Translations under genes and position numbers: made by a program
Assembly: GCF_027596085.1 (NCBI RefSeq)
Contig: NC_072470.1
Location: 105,464-169,463, forward strand
Direction of reading: 5' to 3'
From: Anoplopoma fimbria
Taxonomy: Eukaryota; Chordata; Actinopteri; Perciformes; Anoplopomatidae
DNA: 64,000 nt
Notes under the pieces: generated by a model
Told to the model about the DNA's origin: nothing
Seen by the model: the letters and a program-made list of their open reading frames with translations, nothing else
Database searches by the model: none
Shown here: piece by piece, positions 1-20,110 of the stretch
Layout: each line of letters opens with the position of its first letter
How positions within the stretch are numbered: position 1 is the stretch's first letter

Positions 1-3000
1 ACCATATACCATATACCATATACCATATACCATATACCAAATACCATATACCATATACCAAATACCATATACCATATACCATATACCAAATACCATATAC
101 CATATACCATATACCATATACCAAATACCATATACCATATACCAAATACCAAATACCATATACCAAATACCATATACCAAATACCAAATACCAAATACCA
201 TATACCATATACCATATACCAAATACCAAATACCATATACCATATACCATATACCAAATACCATATACCATATACCATATACCAAATACCAAATACCATA
301 TACCATATACCAAATACCATATACCATATACCATATACCATATACCATATACCATATACCAAATACCATATACCATATACCATATACCATATACCAAATA
401 CCATATACCAAATACCATATACCAAATACCATATACCATATACCATATACCAAATACCATATACCAAATACCAAACACCATATACCATATACCAAATACC
501 ATATACCAAATGTCATATACCAAATACCATATACCATATACCATATTCCATATACCAAATACCATATACCATATACCATATACCATATACCAAATACCAT
601 ATACCATATACCAAATACCATATACCATATACCATATACCAAATACCATATACCATATACCAAATACCATATACCATATACCATATACCAAATACCATAT
701 ACCATATACCAAATACCATATACCAAATACCATATACCATATACCAAATACCATATACCATATACCATATACCAAATACCATATACCATATACCATATAC
801 CATATACCATATACCAAATACCATATACCATATACCATATACCATATACCATATACCAAATACCATATACCATATACCATATACCATATACCATATACCA
901 AATACCATATACCAAATACCATATACCATATACCAAATACCATATACCATATACCAAATACCATATACCATATACCATATACCATATACCAAATACCATA
1001 TACCATATACCATATACCATATACCAAATACCATATACCATATACCATATACCATATACCATATACCAAATACCATATACCATATACCAAATACCATATA
1101 CCATATACCATATACCATATACCATATACCATATACCAAATACCATATACCATATACCATATACCAAATACCATATACCATATACCATATTCCAAATACT
1201 ATATACCATATACCAAACACCATATACCATATACCATATACCATATACCATATACCAAATACCATATACCATATACCATATACCAAATACCAAATACCAT
1301 ATACCAAATACCAAATACCATATACCAAATACCATATTCAAAATACCATATACCATATACCATATACTATATACCAAATACCATATACTATATACCAAAT
1401 ACCATATACCATATACCAAATACCATATACCATATACCAAATACCATATACCATATACCAAATACCATATACCAAATACCATATACTATATACCAAATAC
1501 CATATACCATATACCATATAATATACCAAATACCATACACCATACACCATACACCATACACCATACACCATATACCAAATACCATATTCCATATACCAAA
1601 TACCATATACCAAACACCATATACCATATAACATATACCATATACCAAATACCAAATACCAAATCCATATACCAAATACCATATTCCATATACAAAATAC
1701 CATATACCATATACCATATACCATATACCTATACCAAATACCATATACCATATACCAAAAATACCATATACCATATACCATATACCATATACTATATACC
1801 AAATACCAAATACCATATACAATATACCATATACCAAATACCAAATACCATATACCATATACCATATACCATATTCCAAATACTATATACCATATACCAA
1901 ACACCATATACCAAATACCATATACCATATACCATATACCAAAAATACACTATATACCATATACCATATACCAAATACCAAATACCATATACCAAATACC
2001 AAATACCATATACCAAATACCATATTCAAAATACCATATACCATATACCATATACTATATACCAAATACCATATACCATATACCAAATACCATATACCAT
2101 ATACCAAATACCATATACCATATACCATATACCATATACCAAATACCATATACCATATACCAAATACCATATACCATATACCAAATACCATACACCATAT
2201 ACCATATAACATATACCAAATACCATACACCATACACCATACACCATATACCAAATACCAAATACCATATACCATATACAAAACCACCTGTATACCATAT
2301 ACAAAATACCATATACCATATACCATATACTATATACCAAATACCACATACCATATACCAAATACCATATACCAAATGCCATATACCATATTCCAAATAC
2401 TATATACCATATACCAAACACCATATACCATATACCAAATACCATATACCATATACAAAATACCATATACCATATACAAAATACCAAATACCATATACCA
2501 AATACCATATACCATATACCATATACAAAATACCATATACCATATACCATATACCATATACCAAATACCAAATACCATATACAAAATACCATATAACATA
2601 TACCATATTCCATATACCATATTCAAAATATCATATACCATATACCATAAACCATATACCATATTCCATATTCCAAATACCATATACCAAACACCATATA
2701 CCATATAACATATACCATATTCCATATACCATATACAAAATACCATATACTATATACCATATACCAAATACCATATTCCATATTCAAAATACCATATACC
2801 AAATGCCATATACCAAATACCATATACCATATACCAAATACCATATACCATATACCATATACCAAATACCAAATACCATATACCATATACCATATACCAT
2901 ATACCATATACCAAATACCATATACCAAATGCCATATACCATATTCAAACAAATACTATATACCATATACCAAACACCATATACCATATACCAAATACCA

Positions 3001-6000
3001 TATACCATATCCCATTTACAAAATACAAATACCAAATACCATATACAAAATACCATATACCATATACCATATACCATATACAAAAAATACCATATACCAT
3101 ATACCATATACCATATACCAAATACCAAATACCATATACAAAATACCATATAACATATACCATATTCCATATACCATAACAAAATACCATATACCATATA
3201 CCATATACCATATACCATATACCAAATACCATATACCATATACTATATACCAAATACCATATACCATATACCAAATACCATATACCATATACCATATACC
3301 ATATACCAAATACCATATTCCATATACCAAATACCATATACCAAACACCATATACCATATAACAAATACCATATACCAAATACCAAATACCAAATCCATA
3401 TACCAAATACCATATTCCATATACAAAATACCATATACCATATACCATATACCATATACCGCATACCAAATACCATATACCATATACCAAATACCATATA
3501 CCATATTCCAAATACCATATACTATACCAAATACCAAATACCATATACCATATACCATATACCAAATACCAAATACCATATACCATATACTATATACCAA
3601 ATACCAAATACTATATACCAAATACCATACACCATATACCATATACCATATACCATATACCATATACCATATACCAAATACCATATACCAAATACCATAT
3701 ACCAAATACCAAATACCATATACTCAAATACCAAATACCATATACCAAATATTATATACCAAATACCAAATACCATATACCATATACCATATACCATATA
3801 CCATATGCCATATGCTATATACCAAATACCATATACCATATGCCATATACCAAATACCATATACCATATACCATATACCAAATGTAAATACCATATACCA
3901 AATACCATACACTAAATACCAAATACCATATACCATATACCATATAACATATACCAAATACCATACACCATATACCATACACCATACACCAAATACCATA
4001 CACCATACACCATACACAAAAAACCAAATACCATATACCATATACCAAATACCATATACCATATACCATATACTATATACCAAATACCAAATACTATATA
4101 CTATATACCATATACCAATGTAATATACTATATTCCAAATACTATATACCATATACCAAATACCATATTCCATATACCAAATACCATATACCAAACACCA
4201 AATACCATATAACATATACCATATACCAAATACCAATATACCAAATCCATATACCATATACCATATACCATATACCATATACCATATACCATATACCATA
4301 TACCAAATACCATATACCATATACCAAATACCATATACCAAATACCATATACCATATACCATATACCATATTCCATATACCATATACAATATACCATATA
4401 CCATATACCATATACCAAATACCATATACCAATACCATATACCATATACCATATACCATATACCATATACCATATACAAAATACCATATACTAAATACCA
4501 TATACCATATAATATTCCATATACCAAATACCATATTCCATATACCAAATACCATATACCATATACCATATACCAAATACCATATACCATATACCAAATA
4601 CCAAATACCATATCCATATACCAAATACCATATACCATATACCATATACCAAATACCAAATAACAAATACCATATACCATATACCATATACCATATACCA
4701 AATACCAAATACCATATACCATATACCAAATACCATATACCAAATACCATATACCAAATACCATATACCATATACCATATACCATATACCATATACCAAA
4801 TACCATATACCATATACAAAATACCATATACCATATACCATATACCATATACAAAATACCATATACCATATACCATATACCAAATACCATATACCAAATA
4901 CCAAATACCATATACCATATACCATATACCAAATACCATATACCATATACTATATACCAAATACCAAATACCATATACTATATACCAAATACCATATACC
5001 ATATACCAAATACCATATACCATATACCTTATACTAAATACCATATACCATATACCAAATGCCATATACCAAATAACATATACCAAATCCATATACCAAA
5101 TACCATATTCCATATACAAAATACCATATACCAAATACCATATACCATATACCAAATACCATATACCAAATACCATATACCATATACCATATACCAAATA
5201 CCATATACCAATACCATATTCCGAATACCAAATACCATATACCATATACCATATACCATATACCATATACCATATACCATATACCAAATACCAAATACCA
5301 TATGCCAAATACCAAATACCATATACCAAATACCATATACCATATACCATATACTAAATACCATATACCATATACCAAATACCATATACCAAATACCATA
5401 TACCATATTCCATATACCAAATACCATATACCATTTACCATATACCATATAACATATACCATATACCATATACCATATACAAAATACCATATACCATATA
5501 CCATATACCAAATACCATATACCATATACCAAATACCATATACCAAACACCATATCATATACCATATACCATATACCATATACCAAATACCATATACCAT
5601 ATACCAAATACCATATACCATATACAAAATACCATATAAATATACCATATACCAAATACCATATACCGTATACCAAATACCATATACCAAATACCATATC
5701 GCAAATACCATATACCAAATACCATATACCATATACCAAATACTATATACCATATACCATATACCATATACCATATACCATATACCATATACCATATACC
5801 ATATACCAAATACAAATACCATATACCAAATACCAAATACCATATACCAAATACCATATACAAAATACCATATACCAAATACCATATACCATATACCATA
5901 TACCATATACCAAATACCATATACCATATACCAAATACCATATACCATATACCAAATACCATATACCATATACTAAATACCATATACTATATACCAAATA

Positions 6001-9000
6001 CCATATACCATATACCATATACCATATACCATATACCTTATACCAAATACCATATACCATATACCATATACCATATACCAAATACCATATACCAAATACC
6101 ATATACCAAATACCATATTCCATATACAAAATACCATATACCATATACCATATACCAAATACCAAATACCATATACCAAATACCATATACCAAATACCAT
6201 ATACCAAATACCATATACCATATACCATATTCGAATACCAAATACCATATACAAAATACCATATACCATATACCAAATACCAAATACCATATACCAAATA
6301 CCAAATACCATATCCATATACCAAATACCATATACCATATACCAAATACCATATACCATATACCAAATACTAAATACCATATACCATATACCAAATACCA
6401 TATACCATGTACCATATACCATATACCAAATACCATATACCATATACCATATATACAAAATACCATATACCATATACCATATACCATATACCATATACCA
6501 TATACAAAAAATACCATATACCATATACCATAAACCATATACCATATACCAAATACCATATACCATATAACATATACCATATTCCATATACCATATACAA
6601 AATACCATATACTATATACCATATACCAAATACCATATTCCATATACCAAATACCATATACCAAACACCATATACCATATAACATATACCATATTCCATA
6701 TACCATATACAAAATACCATATACTATATACCATATACCAAATACCATATTCCATATACCAAATACCATATACCAAACACCATATACCATATAACATATA
6801 CCATATTCCATATACCAAATACCATATACCAAACACCATATACCAAATACCATATTCCATATACAAAATACCATATACCATATACCATATACCAAATACC
6901 ATATACCATATACCAAATACCATATACCATATACCATATACCATATTCCAAATACTATATACCATATTCCGAATACCAAATACCATATACCATATACCAA
7001 ATACCATATACCATATACCATATACCATATACCAAATACCAAATACCATATACCAAATACCAAATACCATATACCAAATACCATATTCAAAATACCATAT
7101 ACCAAATACCATATACCATATACTATATACCAAATACCAAATACCATATACCATATACCATATACAAAATACCATATACCATATACTATATACCAAATAC
7201 CAAATACCATATACTATATACCAAATACCAAATACCATATACCATATACCATTTACCATATACCTTATACCAAACACCATATACCATATAACATATACCA
7301 TATACCAAATACCAAATACCAAATCCATATACCAAATACCATATTCCATATACAAAATACCATATACCATATACCGCATACTAAATACCATATACCATAT
7401 ACCAAATGCCATATACCAAATACCATATACCAAATACCATATACCATTACATATACCAATACCAAATACCATATACCAAATACCATATACCATATACCAA
7501 ATACCATATACCATATACCATATACCATATACCAAATACCAAATACCAAATACCATATACCATATACCATATACCATATACCATATACCATATACCATAT
7601 ACCATATTCCAAATACTATATACCATATACCAAACACCATAAACTATATACCATATACCAAATGCCATATACCATATTCCAAATACCATATACCATATAC
7701 CAAATACCATATACCAAATACCATATACCATATACCATATACCATATACCATATACCAAATACCATATACTATTTACCAAATACCATATACCATATACCA
7801 TATACCATATACCATATACAAAAAACCATATACCATATACCATATACCAAATACCAAATACCATATACCATATACCAAATACCATATACCATATACCATA
7901 TACCAAATATCATATACCATATTCCAAATACTATATACCATATACCATATACCATATACTATATACCATATACCAAATACCATATACCATATACCATATA
8001 CCAAATACCATACACCAAATACCATATTCCATATTCAAAATACCATATACCATATACCAATATACCATATACCATTTACCATATACCAAATACCATATAC
8101 CATATTCCAAATACTATATACCATATACCAAACACCATATACCATATACCATATACCATATACCAAATACCATATACCATATACCATATACCATATACTA
8201 TATACCAAATACCAAATACCATATACCATATATCATATACCATATACCATATACTATATACCAAATACCAAATACCATATACCATATACCATATACCAAA
8301 TACCATATACCATATACCATATACCATATACCAAATACCATATACCATATACCATATACCATATACCAAATACCATATACTATATACCAAATACCAAATA
8401 CCATATACCATATACCATATACCAAATACCATATAATATACCATATACCAAATACCATATACCATATACCATATACCATATACCAAATACCATATACCAT
8501 ATTCCAAATACCATATACCAAATACCATATACCAAATACCATATACCATATACCATATACCATATACCATATACCATATACCAAATACCAAATACCATAT
8601 ACCATATACCATATACCAAATACCATATACCATATACCATATACCAAATACCATATACCAAATGCCATATACCATATACCAAATACCATATACCATATAC
8701 CAAATACCATATACCATATACCAAATACCATATACCATATACCATATACCAAATACCAAATACCATATACCAAATACCATATACCATATACCATATACCA
8801 TATACAAAAAACCATCTACCATATACCATATACCATATACCAAATACCATATACCATATACAAAATACCATATAACATATACCATATTCCATATACCATA
8901 TACAAAATACCATATACCATATACCATATATCAAATACCATATACTATATACCAAATACCATATATCAAATACCATATACCATATACCAAATACCATATA

Positions 9001-12000
9001 CCATATACCATATACCAAATACCAAATACCATATTCCATATACCAAATACCATATACCAAACACCATATACCATATACCATATACCAAATACCAAATACC
9101 ATATTCCATATACCAAATACCATATACCATATACCATATACCATATACTATATACCAAATACCAAATACCATATACCATATATCATATACCATATACTAT
9201 ATACCAAATACCAAATACCATATACCATATACCATATACAAAAATACCATATACCATATACCATATACCATATACCAAACACCATATACCATATACCATA
9301 TATCATATACCAAATACCATATTCCATATTCAAATACCATATACCAAATGCCATATACCAAATACCATATACCATATACCATATACCATATACCAAATAC
9401 CAAATACCATATACCATGTACCATATTCCGAATACCATATACCATATACCATATACCAAATACCATATAGCAAATACCATATACCATATTCCATATACCA
9501 TATACAAAATACCATATACCATATACCATATACTATATACCAAATACCAAATACCATATACCATATATCATATACCATATACTATATACCAAATACCAAA
9601 TACCATATACCATATACCATATACCAAATACCATATACCATATACCATATACCATATACCAAACACCATATACCATATACCATATACCATATACCAAATA
9701 CCATATTCCATATTCAAAATACCATATACCAAATGCCATATACCAAATACCATATACCATATACCATATACCATATACCAAATACCATATACCATATACC
9801 ATATACCAAATACCATATACCAAATGCCATATACCATATTCCAAATACTATATACCATATACCAAACACCATATACCATATACCAAATACCATATACCAT
9901 ATACAAAATACAAAATACCAAATACCATATACCAAATACCATATCCCATATACCATATACCATATACAAAATACCATATACCATATACCATATACCAAAT
10001 ACCAAATACCATATACAAAATACCATATAACATATACCATATTCCATATACCATAACAAAATACCATATACCATATACCATGTACCAAATACCATATTCC
10101 ATATACCAAATACCATATACCAAACACCATATACCATATAACATATACCATATACCAAATACCAAATACCAAATCCATATACCAAATACCATATTCCATA
10201 TACAAAATACCATATACCATATACCATATACCATATACCATATACCATATACCATATACCGTATACCATATACCATATACCAAATACCATATACCATATA
10301 CCATATACCATATACCATATACCATATACCATATACCAAATACCATATACCATATACCATATACCATATACCAAATACCATATACCATATACCATATACC
10401 ATATACCATATTCCAAATACTATATACCATATACCAAATACCATATACCATATACCATATACCATATACCATATACCAAATACCATATACCATATACCAT
10501 ATACCAAATACCAAATACCATATACCATATACCAAATACCATATACCAAATACCATACACAATATACCATATACCATATACCAAATACCATATACCATAT
10601 ACCATATACTATATACCAAATACCAAATACCATATACCAAATACCATATACTATATACCAAATACCATATACCATATACCAAATACCATATACCATATAC
10701 CAAATACCATATACCATATACCATATACCAAATACCATATACCAAATACCAAATACCATATACCATATACCATATACCATATACCATATACCAAATACCA
10801 TATACCATATACTATATACCAAATACCATATACCATATACCAAATACCATATACCTTATACCAAATACCATATACCAAATACCATATACATATACCATAT
10901 ACCAAATACCATATACCATATACCAAATACCATATACCATATACCATATACCAAATACCATATACCATATACCATATACCATATACCAAATACCATATAC
11001 CATATACCATATACCAAATACCATATACCATATACCATATACCAAATACCAAATACCATATACCAAATACCATATACCATATACCATATACCAAATACCA
11101 TATACCATATACCAAATACCATATACCATATACCATATACCAAATACCATATACCATATCCAAATACCATATACCATATACCATATACCAAATACCATAT
11201 ACCATATACCATATACCAAATACCAAATACCATATACCAAATACCATATACCATATACCATATACAAAATACCAAATACCATATACCATATACCAAATAC
11301 CATATACCATATACCATATACCAAATACCATATACCATATTCCATATACCAAATACCATATACCATATACTATATACCAAATACCAAATACCATATACCA
11401 TATACCATATACCATATACCAAATACCATATACCATATACCATATACCAAATACCATATACCATATACCAAATACCATATACCAAATGCCATATACCAAA
11501 TACCATATACCATATACCAAATACCATATACCATATACCATATACCAAATACCATATACCATATACTATATACCAAATACCAAATACCAAATACCATATA
11601 CAAATACCATATACCATATACTATATACCAAATACCATATACCATATACCATATACTATATACCAAATACCATATACCATATACCAAATACCATATACCA
11701 TATACCATATACCATATACCATATACTATATACCAAATACCATATACCATATACCATATACTATATACCAAATACCATATACCATATACCATATACCATA
11801 TACCAAATACCATATACCATATACCAAATACATATACCATATACCATATACCATATACCATATACCATATACCAAATACCATATACCATATACCAAATAC
11901 CATATACCATATACCAAATACCATATACCATATACCATATACCATATACCTATATACCAAATACCAAATACCATATACCATATACTATATACCAAATACC

Positions 12001-15000
12001 ATATACCATATACCATATACCAAATACCATATACCATATACCATATACCAAATACCATATACCATATACTATATACCAAATACCAAATACCATATACCAT
12101 ATACCAAATACCATATACCATATACCAAATACCATATACCAAATACCATATACCAAATACCATATACCATATACCAAATACCATATACCATATACCATAT
12201 ACCAAATACCAAATACCATATACCAAATACCATATACAATATACCAAATACCATATACTATATACCAAATACCATATACCATATACCATATACCATATAC
12301 CATATACCATATACAAAATACCATATACCATATACCATATACCAAATACCATATTCCATATACCATATACCATATACCAAATACCATATATACCTATATA
12401 ACATATACAATATACCATATACCATATACCAAATACCATATACCATATGCCATATATCAAATACCATATTCCATATACCAAATACCATATACCATATACC
12501 ATATACCATATACATATACCATATACCAAATACCATATTCCAAATACCATATACCATATTCCATATACAAAATACCATATACCATATACCATATACCATA
12601 TACCATATACCATATACCATATACCAAATACCATATACCATATACCATATACCATATACCAAATACTATATACCATATACCATATACCATATACCATATA
12701 CCATATACCAATTACCATATACCATATACCAAATACCATATACCATATACCAAATACCATATACCAAATACCATATAAATACCATATACCAAATACCATA
12801 TACCAAATACCATATACCAAATACCAAATACCATATACCATATACCAAATACCATATACCAAATACCATACACCATATACCATATACAAAATACCATATA
12901 CCATATACCAAATACCATATTCCATATACCATATACCATATACCAAATACCATATACCATATACCATATACCATATACCATATACCAAATACCATATACC
13001 ATATACCAAATACCATATACCAAATACCAAATACCAAATACCATATACCAAATACCATATACCATATACCAAATACCATATACCATATACCATATACCAT
13101 ATACCATATACCATATACCAAATACCATATACCATATACCATATACCAAATACCATATACCATATACCATATACCATATACCAAATACCATATACCAAAT
13201 ACCATATACCATATACCATATACCATATACCATATACCAAATACCAAATACCAAATACCATATACCAAATACCATATACCATATACCAAATACCATATAC
13301 CATATACCATATACCAAATACCATATACCATATACCAAATACCATATACCAAATACCATATACCATATACCAAATACCATATACCATATACCATATACCA
13401 AATACCATATACCATATACCAAATACCATATACCATATACCAAATACCATATACCAAATACCATATACCATATACCATATACCATATACCAAATACCATA
13501 TACCATATACCAAATACCATATACCATATACCATATACCATATACCATATACCATATACAAAATACCATATACCATATACCATATACCAAATACCATATA
13601 CCATATACCAAATACCATATACCAAATACCATATACCATATACCATATACCATATACCATATACCATATACCAAATACCATATACCATATACCATATACC
13701 AAATACCATATACCATATACCAAATACCATATACCATATACCATATACCATATACCATATACCATATACCAAATACCAAATACCATATACCATATACCAA
13801 ATACCATATACCATATACCAAATACCATATACCATATACCATATACCAAATACCATATACCATATACCAAATACCATATACCATATACCATATACCATAT
13901 ACCATATACCAAATACCATATACCATATACCATATACCAAATACCATATACCATATACCATATACCAAATACCATATACCATATACCAAATACCATATAC
14001 CATATACCAAATACCAAATACCATATACCAAATACCATATACCATATACCAAATACCATATACCAAATACCATATACCAAATACCATATACCATATACCA
14101 TATACCATATACCAAATACCATATACCATATACCATATACCAAATACCATATACCATATACTATATACCAAATACCATATACCATATACCATATACCAAA
14201 TACCAAATACCATATACCATATACCATATACCATATACCTTATACCAAATACCATATACCATATACCATATACCATATACCATATACCAAATACCAAATC
14301 CATATACCAAATACCATATTCCATATACAAAATACCATATACCATATACCATATACCAAATACCATATACCATATACCAAATACCATATACCAAATACCA
14401 TATACCAAATACCATATACCATATACCATATACCAAATACCATATACCAAATACCATATACCATATACCATATACCAAATACCATATACCATATACCATA
14501 TACCATATACCAAATACCATATGCCATATTCCAAATACCATATACCATATACCATATACCATATACCATATACCATATTCCAAAATATACCATATACCAA
14601 ATACCAAAAACCATATACCATATACCAAATACCATATACCATATACCAAATACCATATACCATATACCAAATACCATATACCATATACCAAATACCAAAT
14701 ACCATATACCATATACCAAATACCATATACCATATACCATATACCATATACCATATACCATATACCAAATACCATATACCATATACCAAATACCATATAC
14801 CATATACCAAATACCATATACCATATACCAAATACCATATACCATATACCATATACCATATACCATATACCATATACCATATACCAAATACCATATACCA
14901 TATACCAAATACCATATACCATATACCAAATACCATATACCATATACCATATACCATATACCATATACCAAATACCATATACCATATTCCATATACCATA

Positions 15001-18000
15001 TACCAAATACCATATACCATATACCATATACCAAATACCATATACCATATACCATATACCATATACCATATACCATATACCATATACTATATACCATATA
15101 CCATATACCATATACCATATACCAAATACCATATACCATATACCATATACCATATACCAAATACCATATACCATATACCATATACCAAATACCAAATACC
15201 ATATTCCATATACAAAATACCATATACCATATACCATATACCATATACCATATAAAAAATACCATATACCATATACCATATACCAAATACCATATACCAT
15301 ATACCATATACCATATACCAAATACCATATACCATATACCATATACCAAATACCATATACCAAATACCATATACCATATACCAAATACCATATACCATAT
15401 ACCAAATACCATATACCATATACCATATACCATATACCATATACCATATACCAAATACCAAATACCATATACCATATACCATATACCATATACCATATAC
15501 CATATACCATATACCATATACCAAATACCATATACCATATACCATATACCAAATACCATATACCAAATACCATATTCCATATTCCATATACCATATACCA
15601 TATACCAAATACCATATACCATATACCATATACCATATACCATTTACCATATACCATATACCAAATACCATATACCAAATACCATATACCATATACCATA
15701 TACCATATACCAAATACCATATACCATATACCAAATACCATATACCATATACCATATACCATATACCATATACCAAATACCATATACCATATACCATATA
15801 CCATATACCATATACCATATACCATATACCATATACCAAATACCATATACCATATACCATATTCCAAATACCATATACCATATACCAAATACCATATACC
15901 ATATACCATATACCATATACCATATACCAAATACCATATACCATATACCAAATACCATATACCAAATACCATATACAAATACCATATACAAATACCATAT
16001 ACCCTATACCATATACCATATTCCAAATACCATATACCATATCGCAAATACCATATACCAAATACCAAATACCATATAATATACCAAATACCATATACCA
16101 AATACCATATACCATATACCAAATACCATATACCAAATACCATATACCATATACCATATACCATATACCAAATACCAAATAACATATACCATATACCAAA
16201 TACCATATGCCATATACCATATACTATATACCAAATACCATATACCAAATACCATATACCATATACCATATACCATATACCAATATACCATATACCATAT
16301 ACCATATACCATATACCATATACCATATACCATATACCATATACCATATACCAAATACCAAATACCATATACCATATACCATATACCAAATACCATATAC
16401 CATATACCATATACCATATACCATATACCAAATACCATATACCATATACAAAAAACCATATACCATATACCATATACCAAATACCAAATACCAAATACCA
16501 TATACCAAATACCATATACCAATATACCATATACCAAATACCATATACCATATTCCAAATACTATATACCATATACCAAACACCATATACCATATACCAA
16601 ATACCATATACCATATACAAAATACAAAATACCAAATACCATATACCAAATACCATATCCCATATACCATATACCATATACAAAATACCATATACCATAT
16701 ACCATATACCATATACCAATATACCATATACCAAATACCATATACCATATACCATATACCATATACCATATACCAAATACCATATACCATATACCATATA
16801 CCAAATACCATATACCATATACCAAATACCATATACCAAATACCATATACCATATACCATATACCATATACCAAATACCATATACCAAATACCATATACC
16901 ATATACCATATACCATATACCAAATACCATATACCATATTCCAAATACCATATACCATATACCATATACCAAATACCATATACCATATACCAAATACCAT
17001 ATACCATATACCATATACCATATACCAAATACCAAATACCATATACCATATACCATATACCAAATACCATATACCATATACCATATACCATATACCATAT
17101 ACCATATACCATATACTATATACCATATACCAAATACCATATACCATATACCATATACCATATACCAAATACCATATACCATATACCATATACCATATAC
17201 CAAATACCATATACCATATACCATATACCATATACCAAATACCAAATACCATATACAAATACCATATACCATATACCAAATACCATATACCATATACCAT
17301 ATACCATATACCATATACCATATACCATATACCAAATACCATATACCATATACCAAATACCATATACCATATACCAAATACCATATACCATATACCAAAT
17401 ACCATATACCATATACCATATACCAAATACCATATACCAAATACCATATACCATATACCATATACCAAATACCATATACCAAATACCATATACCATATAC
17501 CATATACCATATACCATATACCATATACCATATACCAAATACCATATACCAAATACCAAATACCATATACCATATACCATATACCATATACCATATACCA
17601 TATACCATATACCAAATACCATATACCATATACCATATACCATATACCATATACCAAATACCATATACCATATACCATATACCAAATACCATATACCATA
17701 TACCATATACCAAATACCATATACCATATACCATATACCAAATACCATATACCAAATATCATATACCAAATACCATATACCAAATACCATATACCATATA
17801 CCATATACCATATACCAAATACCATATACCAAATACCATATACCATATACCAAATACCATATACCATATACCATATACCAAATACCATATACCATATACC
17901 ATATACCATATACCAAATACCATATACCAAATACCATATACCATATACCATATACCAAATACCATATACCATATACCATATACCAAATACCATATACCAA

Positions 18001-20100
18001 TATACCATATACCATATACCATATACCATATACCATATACCATATACCATATACCATATACTATATACCATATACCAAATACCATATACCATATACCATA
18101 TACCATTTCCCAAATACCATATACCATATACCATATACCAAATACCATATACCATATACCAAATACCATATACCATATACCAAATACCATATACCAAATA
18201 CCATATACCAAATACCATATACCATATACCATATACCAAATACCATATACCAAATACCATATACCATACCATATACCATATACCATATACCAAATACCAT
18301 ATACCATATACCATATACCATATACCATATTCCAAATACCATATACCATATACCATATACCAAATACCATAAATACCATATACCAAATACCATATACCAT
18401 ATACCATATACCATATACCATATACCATATACCATATACCATATACCATATACCATATACTATATACCATATACCAAATACCAAATACCATATACAAATA
18501 CCAAATACCATATACCATATACCATATACCATATACCAAATACCAAATACCATATACCAAATGCCATATACCAAATACCATATACCATATACCATATACC
18601 ATATACCATATACCATATACCAAATACCAAATACCATATACCAAATACCATATACCAAATACCATATACCATATCCCATATACCATATACCATATACCAA
18701 ATACCATATACCAAATACCATATACCATATACCATATACCATATACCAAATACCATATACCATACCATATACCATATACCAAATACCATATACCAAATAC
18801 CATATACCATATACCATATACTATATACCATATACCAAATACCATATACCATATACCATATACCAAAATATACCATATACCATATACCATATACCATATA
18901 CCATATACCATATACCAAATACCATATACCATATACCAAATACCATATACCATATACCATATACCATATACCAAATACCATATACCATATACCATATACC
19001 AAATACCATATACCATATACCAAATACCAAATACCATATACCAAATACCATATACCAAATACCAATATACCATATACCATATACCATATACCATATACCA
19101 TATACCAAATACCAAATAACATATACCAAATAACATATACCATATACCATATACCATATACCATATACCATATACCATATACCATATACCAAATACCATA
19201 TACCAAATACCATATACCATATACCAAATACCATATACCATATACCAAATACCATATACCATATACCATATACCAAATACCATATACCATATACCATATA
19301 CCATATACCATATACTATATACCATATACCATATACCATATACCATATACCAAATACCATATACCATATACCATATACCAAATACCATATACCATATACT
19401 ATATACCAAATACCATATACCATATACCATATACCAAATACCATATACCATATACCAAATACCATATACCAATACCATATACCAAATGCCATATACCATA
19501 TTCCAAATACCATTTACCATATACCAAATACCATATACCATATACCATATACCAAATACCATATACCATATACCATATACCATATACCATATACCATATA
19601 CCAAATACCAAATACCAAATACCATATACCATATAACATATACCATATACCAAATACCATATACCATATACCAAATACCAAATAGCATATACCATATACC
19701 ATATACCATATACCATATACCAAATACCAAATACCATATACCATATACCATATACCATATACCATATACCAAATACCAAATACCAAATACCATATACCAT
19801 ATACCATATACCATATACCAAATACCATATACCATATACCAAATACCATATACCATATACCATATACTATATACCAATTACCATATACCATATACCATAT
19901 ACCAAATACCATATACCAAATACCATATACCAAATACCAAATACCATATACCATATACCATATACCATATACCATATACCATATACCATATACCATATAC
20001 CATATACCAAATACCATATACCATATACCAAATACCAAATAGCATATACCATATACCATATACCATATACCAAATACCAAATACCATATATTTACCATAT
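1..20100. repeat. 20-kb heptanucleotide satellite (ACCATAT/ACCAAAT)
   Basis: An almost unbroken run of 7-bp units, mainly ACCATAT and ACCAAAT in irregular order. Rarer variants include ACTATAT, CCATATT, CCATACA, CAAAAT and AACATAT. Occasional units of other lengths (for example around 2283, 4100, 5217, 12390 and 15968) break the register. The left part (to about 10.5 kb) has many more variant units than the right part, which is nearly only the two main forms. The array runs off the left edge and ends near 20100. Neither ACCATAT nor its complement makes a stop codon in any frame, so very long open frames encoding repeats like HIPYTIY or MVYGIWY are a by-product and not genes. No embedded gene or transposon is visible in it. 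Confidence 0.97.
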
Positions 20101-20110
20101 ACCATTTACC

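Noticed and set aside
510..20098. Very long open frames (up to about 1,200 codons) with HIPYTIY or MVYGIWY repeats on both strands
   Set aside because: They follow automatically from a stop-free 7-bp repeat and occur in all frames of both strands. There is no start context, domain or codon bias.
1..20100. Telomeric repeat
   Set aside because: The units are ACCATAT/ACCAAAT; there is no TTAGGG or CCCTAA run.
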